From Clostridiales bacterium (GTDB taxonomy: Bacteria; Bacillota; Clostridia; Christensenellales; Aristaeellaceae), in the NCBI GenBank assembly GCA_004554085.1, contig SFNY01000074.1:1-12711 (forward strand): a stretch of DNA of 12,711 nucleotides, given 5' to 3'. This document shows, in pieces, positions 7,500 through 12,711 of the stretch. Position 1 is the first letter of the stretch, and every line of letters begins with the position of its first letter. The translations under genes and the position numbers were made by a program. Below the pieces are notes generated by a model. That model did not search any database and was not told the origin of the DNA. It saw only the letters and a list, made by a program, of their open reading frames with translations.

Positions 7500-8545
7500 T
7501 TGCGTCCACCTCCCTTCGCAAGCCCCGCAGTCGCCATGGAAACAAGCAGAAGCATGCTAATTACCGGAAAGAGCCATGCGGCGGTAGTCCCCGCGAGGAA
7601 GGCCTGAGCGCGTTCGCTCCCGGAGAGCAGGAGCACTACGATGCCCTCGAGCAGCGCCACGATCCACAGCTTCAGGCCCGGCAGCAGTCGCTTGACGATG
7701 CAGGCGGCTGTGACGGCCTCTGAAGAGAGCAGGTGCAGAAGCCCGCCGTACCACGCGATCAAGTAGACAAATTGCAGCGAGATCGCCACGCGGCCGTTGT
7801 TGAGGAGGATCTCCATGCGCGCAGGGCGCAGCAGCTCCGTGCCGACGAAGGTCGGACTGAGCATCTGCAAGCCCAGCAGCAGCACCGCCGCAAGCAGGCA
7901 TGCCACAGATCCCCAGAGCATTGGGCCAAAGCGCGCCCGATCCGGTACGGCAAACAGCCAGATGAGGCTCAAAAGCGCCATGCTTCCGGCGCATCGAAGC
8001 GCGCCAGTGAGGATAGAGTGAATGCCTCCGCCCAGAATCGGCGCGATCCAGCCGGGGCGGTAGATGGTGATCTGCGTGAGCGCAAGGATGACCAGCAGGA
8101 AGCCGAGAATGTAGAGGCCGATGCGTGCGTTGTTCCCGGCTGCATCCGGGCCCAGCAGCACCATCAGCGCCAGCAGCGCCGCCAGCGGAAGCTCCAGCGT
8201 GATCACCGCCTTGTCGCCGATGCTGAAGCTGGCCGTTCCGGCAGCCACGTCCATCATGGCGGACGCATCCAGCAGAAGAAGGGCGCCGAGGACCAGCAGG
8301 ATCAGCACGGACAGGAAGCGGGGCAGACGGGACTCCAGGTTGCCCCAGGCGCTGTCGTTGCCCAGTGCTGCGGCGCGCTGGAGCGCAAAGGCGAAGGGGA
8401 GGTAGAGCAGCAGGCCCGCGATGGGGCAGAGCCAGGCGGCGTTGTGAGCATCGGGGTAGAGCAGAGCCAGCTCGCAGAACAGCCGCGCGGCGATTGCGAT
8501 GAACATCAGCGGCAGTGCGGCGCTCCGTCCGGGTACGTACTTCAT
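7475..8545 (-). CDS. gerB: Spore germination receptor permease subunit, GerB family
   Basis: This is the B subunit of the germinant receptor, an APC-superfamily-like membrane protein that in characterised receptors binds the nutrient germinant. It is 356 residues long, slightly under the usual 360-370, and very hydrophobic, with about ten predicted membrane spans beginning near residue 10 (AALPLMFIAIAARLFC). The start is ATG 8545-8543, which overlaps the gerA stop as ATGA and has AAAGGAG about 8 bases upstream. Upstream in-frame codons inside gerA are a shadow, not an extension. The sequence is less conserved than gerA, as usual for this subunit, so the call rests on position between gerA and gerC, length and topology. 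The overlaps at both ends indicate translational coupling, consistent with a stoichiometric ABC complex. Confidence 0.88.
   Translation of the reverse strand: MKYVPGRSAALPLMFIAIAARLFCELALLYPDAHNAAWLCPIAGLLLYLPFAFALQRAAALGNDSAWGNLESRLPRFLSVLILLVLGALLLLDASAMMDVAAGTASFSIGDKAVITLELPLAALLALMVLLGPDAAGNNARIGLYILGFLLVILALTQITIYRPGWIAPILGGGIHSILTGALRCAGSMALLSLIWLFAVPDRARFGPMLWGSVACLLAAVLLLGLQMLSPTFVGTELLRPARMEILLNNGRVAISLQFVYLIAWYGGLLHLLSSEAVTAACIVKRLLPGLKLWIVALLEGIVVLLLSGSERAQAFLAGTTAAWLFPVISMLLLVSMATAGLAKGGGRKCGESSAS
7508..7513 (-). promoter_or_regulatory. Ribosome-binding site that fixes a GTG start for gerC
   Basis: GGAGGT on the minus strand, inside the 3' end of gerB, lies 8 bases before the GTG at 7499. 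This supports GTG as the initiator, since no in-frame ATG is nearby. Confidence 0.75.
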
Positions 8546-10047
8546 TTGGCCTTCTCCTTTCTCTGCCGCATCCAGCTGTCCGGCGACGCAAAGAACAGCA
8601 GGCGCTTCTGCATCCACACCGGCAGGCGCACGAGGATGTCCGGGTTGTGCGCCCGGTGCGGCGCGACGGGCGAGAGGTAATCCACGCCGAAGGACTTCAT
8701 GGAGCACAGGTGGGCGATGATGAGGAAGGTTCCCAGGATCACGCCGTAGATGCCCAGTAGCGCGCTGAGCAGCACCAGCAGCAGCCGGTACAGCATCAGA
8801 CCCACGCCGAAGCCGAAGTTGGGAATCGCATAGCTGCCCAGTCCGGTGAGGGCGATGATGATGATCAGGATCGGGCTGATGACCGAGGCAGAGACCGCCG
8901 CCTGACCCAGTACCAGCGCGCCGATGATGCCGAAGGCAGAGCCGATCTGCTTGGGCGTGCGCATGCCCGCCTCGTTGAGCAGGTAGAAGGAGAACTCCAT
9001 GAACAGAACCTCGACCAGGATCGGAAAGGGCACGTTCGTGCGCGACTCTGCGATGGAGGTCAGCAGCGACATGGGTATCAGATGGGTGTGGTAGTGGGTC
9101 ACAGCAATGTAGAGCGCCGGAAGCAGCAGGGAAACCAGGATGCCCACCATGCGAATGACCCGCAGCGTGGTGCCGTACTGCCAGCGCATGAAGCTGTCGT
9201 CCGAGGCATGGATCAGGTGAAAGATCGTCACCGGCGCGATCAGCGCGTAGGGCGAGTTTTCGCAGATGAGGACGATCTGGCCGTCCTCCAGACAGGACGC
9301 AGCCCGATCCGGGCGCTCGGTCTCCAGCATCTGCGGCAGCAGCGCAAAGGGTCGATCCTCCAGATGCTGCTGCAGCTGGCCGATGCCGCCGACCTTCGCT
9401 GCATGAATGCACATCAGGCGGCGCTTGACCTCCTGCACACATTTTTCATTTGCAACCCCGTTGAGGTAGAGAATCGCGATCTGCGTCGGAATGCGCGTGC
9501 CCACGGTCATTTTCTGGGTGATCAGCTCCGGCGACTGCACGTAGCGGCGCACCAGGCTGATGTTGGTGCGGAAGTGCTCGTTGAAGCCCTCGTGCGGACC
9601 GCCGACCACGGCCTCGGTGGTGGGCTGCTCCACGCTGCGGTGGGGATAGTTGCGCGTCTCCAGCAGCAGTGCCTCCTCCGCGCCGTCCACCAGCAAGCAG
9701 GTCATGCCCGACAGGATTGCTGGCACGGCCTCGGTGTTCTCCGTGATGCGCTTGGTCTGCGCAATCTCGATCATGTGATCGTCCAGCCACTCCACACACT
9801 TTTCAGGCGGCGTATGCATCTCCTCATGGCCCTTGAGCGCGTGCAGCACGAACTCGGCGATGCGCTCCTCGTCCACCATGCCCTCGATGTAGACGGCGCA
9901 GACGCGCATCTGTCCGACGCTGTACTCTCGGAACTGCGCATCCTCGTTTTTAGGGTAGTTCAGTATGGTCTTGAGCGCCTCCAGGCTCCGATCCAGCTGC
10001 GGCTGAATGCTCTGGTGCAGCAGCTCCGCATGCGGCATGTCCGGCAT
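8542..10047 (-). CDS. gerA: Spore germination receptor subunit, GerA family
   Basis: This is the A subunit of the nutrient germinant receptor in the spore inner membrane; recent work on this family indicates that it forms an oligomeric ion channel opened on germinant binding. It is 501 residues long, a full-length member. The soluble N-terminal domain (1 to about 290) contains the signature GGPHEGFNEHFRTNISLVRR (149-168), where GGP replaces the more common RGP. The membrane domain begins near 293 and includes VPFPILVEVLFMEFSFYLLNEAG (339-361), RTPKQIGSAFGIIGALVLGQ (363-382), AAVSASVISP (383-392) and GLGSYAIPNF (402-411). The C-terminus is short and basic (RQRKEKAK). The ATG at 10047 has GGAGGT at 10064-10059, with 11 bases of spacing, slightly long. 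It is first in gerABC and is preceded by a sigma-G-like promoter. Confidence 0.95.
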   Translation of the reverse strand: MPDMPHAELLHQSIQPQLDRSLEALKTILNYPKNEDAQFREYSVGQMRVCAVYIEGMVDEERIAEFVLHALKGHEEMHTPPEKCVEWLDDHMIEIAQTKRITENTEAVPAILSGMTCLLVDGAEEALLLETRNYPHRSVEQPTTEAVVGGPHEGFNEHFRTNISLVRRYVQSPELITQKMTVGTRIPTQIAILYLNGVANEKCVQEVKRRLMCIHAAKVGGIGQLQQHLEDRPFALLPQMLETERPDRAASCLEDGQIVLICENSPYALIAPVTIFHLIHASDDSFMRWQYGTTLRVIRMVGILVSLLLPALYIAVTHYHTHLIPMSLLTSIAESRTNVPFPILVEVLFMEFSFYLLNEAGMRTPKQIGSAFGIIGALVLGQAAVSASVISPILIIIIALTGLGSYAIPNFGFGVGLMLYRLLLVLLSALLGIYGVILGTFLIIAHLCSMKSFGVDYLSPVAPHRAHNPDILVRLPVWMQKRLLFFASPDSWMRQRKEKAK

Positions 10048-10078
10048 GACTGAGGTTCACCTCCCGACAATTGAACAT

Positions 10079-10107
10079 CAGTATGGCTGTAATTTCCGTT
10101 TTTATGC
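10079..10107 (-). promoter_or_regulatory. Candidate sigma-G (forespore) promoter for gerABC
   Basis: On the minus strand, GCATA (10107-10103) is followed after 17 bases by CATACTG (10085-10079). The Bacillus sigma-G pattern is roughly GNATR, 17-18 bases, then CATNNTA; the last base of the -10 differs. It lies about 30 bases before the gerA ATG, and gerA-type operons are known sigma-G targets. There is no good sigma-A box in the same gap. Confidence 0.6.
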
Positions 10108-10141
10108 AGCTTGCACCGCACGTCTGGCGCTGGGAAGGCGC

Positions 10142-10173
10142 AAAAAACCCGCCACCTGAAGTTCGGCAGCGGG
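10142..10173 (-). terminator. Intrinsic terminator after the metallophosphoesterase-like gene
   Basis: Read leftward, a 9-bp stem including two G-T pairs (10173-10165 with 10156-10148, loop of 8) is followed by six T's (10147-10142). It starts 14 bases beyond the gene's TAA and isolates that gene from gerABC. An alternative outer pairing exists between AAAACCC (10144-10150) and GGGTTTT (10183-10189). Confidence 0.82.
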
Positions 10174-10187
10174 ATTGCAGAAGGGTT

Positions 10188-11690
10188 TTAATTGGTTGTC
10201 CACACCGCAGATTCCAGCATGTTGTCCTGCAGCTTGGCGGTGAGGGTCAGCAATGTGATCTCCGGATCGTTGAACGCGCGGAAGAACAGCAGCGGCAGAT
10301 CGGAGTTGGTGGACAGGCCGCCCGTCAGGTAGACCTGGCTTTCGCCGATCTTGGACAGGCCGTTCACGTCCTCCTTGGCGGGGAACCAGCCGTAGCGGGG
10401 CAGCATGCGGTTGGGGGCGTAGAACGCGCCCAGACCGGGGATCTTCCACACGCCGCCGCAGTAGTGGCCGGATACGATCAGCTCCGGCTCGCTCAGATAC
10501 AGGCCGTCGTCGGAATCGTGCAGCGCGGCGGATTCAATGAAGCGGTCGTTGGGCACAATGTGCGACAGGCAGATCAGCAGGTCCGTGGAGGAGATGCTGT
10601 TCGCCGCCTCATAGAACTTCTGGGCGAGGGCGTAGCGGTAGCTGGTGAAGGGAAGGCTGTTGTAGTCCGACATCAGGCCGGAGACCGTGCCGTCCTCCTC
10701 CTGCTTCATCTGATCCTTCCACTCCTCGCGGTAGGAGATCGCCTCCACATTCAGGAAATCGCTGGGCGTGAGCCAGATGTTGCTGTCGCCAACGCTGACG
10801 CGCACCGGCGCATCCACATAGTTCGCGCCGCGCTCGATCGCACCCAGAATCCAGTCCTCCAGCACAAGCTGCGCCAGCGTACCCTGGATGTCCCGGGCAA
10901 CCTCCACGTAGGGGCCGGGATCCGCGTCGCCTGCGACGAAGTACACCCGCTCCGGGTGGTTGATGCCCTCCAGGAACTCGTAGAAGGGCTCGGGATCGCC
11001 GTCGCTGCCGACCATGTCGCCCACGCAGAGGATCATGTTGTAGCTCTGGCTCTCCACAGCGCGCACCAACACGCTCTGCCGATCGCCGAAGCGTTTGCCG
11101 TTCAGATCGGAGATGACAAGGATGCCGTAGTTCTCCAGGTCGCTAGGAAGGCCGACCACCGTGACCTGCTCGGTGCGCGTCGTCACGTTGCCGTTGCTCA
11201 TCACAACCACGCCGACCAGCATGGCCACGAGCGCCAGCACGAACAGCGGCCAGAAGCGGATTTCGTGGCCAAAGATGCGCAGCGGCTTGAAGATGCCGTC
11301 CTCGCCGGTGGCGCTCATGATCTCAAACAGGCTCTTCTTGCGGCGAAATTTCTTGTCCGAGAACAGTGTGGGCACCGCGTTGAGAATCTTCCGGGCCTGC
11401 TTCTTCGATGCGCCCGCCTTCTTTTTCCCAGCTTTTTTGCCCTTAACCTTTTTGGAGGACGCGGACTTCTTCTCCGCCTTCTTTTTGCGGCGCAGCGGGA
11501 TCTCACTCTCGTCGCCCAGCAGGTCGTAGTCCTCGCTCAACGCGTCCTCCGTCTCTGTTTTCTCAGAGGTGGTAGGCTTCGGCGCCTCGACCGGATCCGG
11601 CGCGGGTGCGGCGGGCTCCTCTATCTTTGCAGCCGCATGCCTGCCGCGCGGACGTTCGTTCTCCGTAGGTTTCTTTTCGGATTCCTGCAT
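10188..11690 (-). CDS. Membrane-anchored protein with a degenerate metallophosphoesterase-like domain
   Basis: A 500-residue protein in three parts. Residues 1-64 are acidic and Pro/Ala/Glu-rich, 67-119 are strongly basic (20 lysines and 5 arginines), and both look disordered. A single membrane segment spans about 146-164, followed by a large domain that should face outward by the positive-inside rule. That domain resembles YkuE/YaeI-type calcineurin-like phosphoesterases: ILVISDLNGKRFG (190-202), ILCVGDMVGSDGD (220-232), VYFVAGDADPGPY (249-261), ICLSHIVPND (373-382) and IVSGHYCGGVWKIPGLGAFYAPN (405-427). Compared with the standard motifs, DxH has become DLN, GNHD has become GDAD and GHTHGG has become GHYCGG. 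The two-metal centre is probably crippled or altered, so it may be a pseudoenzyme or a binding domain. The ATG has AAAGGGAG upstream. It is monocistronic with its own promoter and terminator, and divergent from radA. Function is not assigned. Confidence 0.8.
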   Translation of the reverse strand: MQESEKKPTENERPRGRHAAAKIEEPAAPAPDPVEAPKPTTSEKTETEDALSEDYDLLGDESEIPLRRKKKAEKKSASSKKVKGKKAGKKKAGASKKQARKILNAVPTLFSDKKFRRKKSLFEIMSATGEDGIFKPLRIFGHEIRFWPLFVLALVAMLVGVVVMSNGNVTTRTEQVTVVGLPSDLENYGILVISDLNGKRFGDRQSVLVRAVESQSYNMILCVGDMVGSDGDPEPFYEFLEGINHPERVYFVAGDADPGPYVEVARDIQGTLAQLVLEDWILGAIERGANYVDAPVRVSVGDSNIWLTPSDFLNVEAISYREEWKDQMKQEEDGTVSGLMSDYNSLPFTSYRYALAQKFYEAANSISSTDLLICLSHIVPNDRFIESAALHDSDDGLYLSEPELIVSGHYCGGVWKIPGLGAFYAPNRMLPRYGWFPAKEDVNGLSKIGESQVYLTGGLSTNSDLPLLFFRAFNDPEITLLTLTAKLQDNMLESAVWTTN

Positions 11691-11729
11691 TGGTATCTCC
11701 CTTTGTTGTTGCTATATAAGTTCTATTTT

Positions 11730-11758
11730 ATTATAAAACGAATTGATCGATCTGGCAA
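11730..11758 (-). promoter_or_regulatory. Sigma-A type promoter for the metallophosphoesterase-like gene
   Basis: On the minus strand, TTGCCA (11758-11753, 5 of 6) is followed after 17 bases by TATAAT (11735-11730, perfect). This predicts a start near 11723 and a leader of about 30 bases containing the ribosome-binding site. The -35 hexamer is also the candidate -35 position for radA on the other strand. Confidence 0.8.
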
Positions 11759-11781
11759 GTTGTCCGGGGATATGCTATAAT
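11753..11781 (+). promoter_or_regulatory. Candidate radA promoter with extended -10
   Basis: TGC-TATAAT (11773-11781) is a perfect -10 with a TGN extension. At 17 bases upstream lies TGGCAA (11753-11758, weak, 3 of 6); shifting to an 18-base spacer gives CTGGCA (4 of 6). The extended -10 can compensate for a weak -35. It predicts a start near 11788 and a leader of about 77 bases before the GTG. Confidence 0.7.
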
Positions 11782-11799
11782 AAGTTTCAGAAAAAGTTC

Positions 11800-11836
11800 C
11801 GGCGAAGGCCCAATTTCCGTGCGAATGGCCTCGCCG
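11800..11836 (+). promoter_or_regulatory. Hairpin in the radA leader
   Basis: CGGCGAAGGCC (11800-11810) pairs with GGCCTCGCCG (11827-11836) to give a 10-bp stem with one bulged A and a 16-base loop. No T-run follows, and GGAGGT lies 15 bases beyond, so it is not a terminator. It could be a leader that affects translation or mRNA stability; no known riboswitch is recognised. Confidence 0.45.
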
Positions 11837-11864
11837 TCAATCGAATATACTGGAGGTTGGAACT

Positions 11865-12711
11865 GTGGCAAAGTCCAAAACCATATATGTGTGCAGCGAG
11901 TGCGGCTACGAAACGCCGCGCTGGCTGGGTAGGTGCCCGGACTGCGGCAACTGGAACACGCTGACGGAGCAGGCACCCCGCGTGGAGTTCTCCGCGCCGG
12001 AAAAGAAGCTCAAACGTGCCCCGGGAAGCGACGCCGAGGCGCTGCGCATCGACCAGATCCCGGACGACGCCCTTGCACGCCTGCCCAGCGGCATCGGTGA
12101 GCTGGATCGGGTGCTGGGCGGCGGCATCGTCGAAGGATCGCTGGTGCTGGTGGGCGGCGATCCGGGCATCGGCAAGTCCACGCTGCTGACCCAGGTCTGC
12201 GCAAATCTTTCCCGGGAGGAGATCCCCGTGCTCTACGTCTCCGGCGAGGAATCCGCGCGGCAGATCAAGATGCGCGCCAACCGTCTGGAGGCCAGCTCCT
12301 CCGGCTTCTACGTGCTCTCGGAAAACGACCTGAACACCGTGGAGCGGCGCATGGACCAGCTCTCACCGCGCATCATGGTGGTCGACTCCATTCAGACGAT
12401 GTACCTGCCGGAGATGGCCTCCGCGCCTGGCAGCGTCTCCCAGGTACGCGAGTGCGCCTCGCGGCTGATGCGGCTGGCGAAGCTGAACAATTGCAGCGTG
12501 TTTCTGGTGGGCCACGTCACGAAGGAGGGTGCGATCGCGGGCCCGCGCATTCTGGAGCACATGGTAGACGCGGTGCTGTACTTCGAGGGCGACCGCCAGC
12601 ACCAGTACCGCTTGCTGCGCGCGGTGAAGAACCGCTTCGGCTCGGTCAACGAGCTGGGCATGTTCGAGATGACCAGCGAGGGCATGCGGGAGGTGCTCAA
12701 CGCCAGCGAGG
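11865..12711 (+). CDS. radA: DNA repair protein RadA/Sms (3' end missing)
   Basis: RadA is a hexameric DnaB-like ATPase that promotes branch migration and processing of recombination intermediates. The first 282 codons are present of about 450-460; the rest, including the Lon-like domain, lies beyond the window. Visible features are an N-terminal zinc finger with C10-x2-C13 and C24-x2-C27, Walker A GDPGIGKST (98-106), YVSGEES (124-130), Walker B IMVVDSIQ (170-177), GHVTKEG (216-222) and the RadA-specific KNRFG motif (about 255-259). The start is GTG with GGAGGT at 11852-11857, spacing 7. It is transcribed divergently from the phosphoesterase-like gene. In many Clostridia radA is followed by disA; that cannot be seen here. 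Confidence 0.97.
   Translation, partial: MAKSKTIYVCSECGYETPRWLGRCPDCGNWNTLTEQAPRVEFSAPEKKLKRAPGSDAEALRIDQIPDDALARLPSGIGELDRVLGGGIVEGSLVLVGGDPGIGKSTLLTQVCANLSREEIPVLYVSGEESARQIKMRANRLEASSSGFYVLSENDLNTVERRMDQLSPRIMVVDSIQTMYLPEMASAPGSVSQVRECASRLMRLAKLNNCSVFLVGHVTKEGAIAGPRILEHMVDAVLYFEGDRQHQYRLLRAVKNRFGSVNELGMFEMTSEGMREVLNASE

Noticed and set aside
8546..9442. Long upstream extension of the gerB reading frame
   Set aside because: It lies wholly inside gerA in another frame. The ATG at 8545 has a good ribosome-binding site and the expected overlap with the gerA stop.
10071..11780. 569-codon open frame on the plus strand, antisense to the phosphoesterase-like gene
   Set aside because: It is composition-driven, contains no recognisable domain, and crosses a terminator and both promoter regions.

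Overview
The window looks like a GC-rich, endospore-forming member of the Clostridia (Firmicutes). It carries a complete tricistronic GerA-type germinant receptor operon, strong GGAGG ribosome-binding sites, GTG and TTG starts, canonical sigma-A type promoters and a DUF421 (YetF-like) membrane protein. The species cannot be named from the sequence. Coding density is high and no stretch above 300 bases lacks a gene. I see no RNA gene, insertion sequence, CRISPR array or phage gene.

Layout. (1) 2-4517, rightward: a TRAP transporter operon, with the substrate-binding protein cut by the window edge (dctP), the small permease (dctQ) and the large permease (dctM). A dihydroxy-acid dehydratase gene (ilvD-like) follows and carries a frameshift plus an apparent 12-codon loss, and an intrinsic terminator closes the unit. 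Two GC-rich hairpins, one capped by GCAA, sit between dctP and dctQ. (2) 4587-5261, rightward: a DUF421 membrane protein. It converges on (3) 5343-6254, leftward: a DagK/YegS/BmrU-type lipid kinase with its own near-consensus promoter, whose -35 box overlaps the stop codon of the gene upstream. (4) 6321-10047, leftward: gerA-gerB-gerC, overlapping reading frames that encode a spore inner-membrane nutrient receptor, preceded by a sigma-G-like promoter. (5) 10188-11690, leftward: a membrane-anchored protein with a lysine-rich N-terminus and a metallophosphoesterase-like domain in which most metal-ligand motifs are altered. It has its own strong promoter and terminator. (6) 11865-end, rightward: radA (DNA repair), cut by the window edge, with a hairpin in its leader.

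How the genes fit together. The first block is a carboxylate or sugar-acid uptake operon coupled to a dehydratase of the IlvD/Edd family. The middle blocks have a membrane and spore theme: germinant receptor, a DUF421 protein whose relatives affect spore resistance, and a lipid kinase. The divergent pair of region 5 and radA is driven by overlapping promoters that appear to share one -35 hexamer. The points most worth checking are the ilvD lesion, the degenerate phosphoesterase and the compact divergent promoter.
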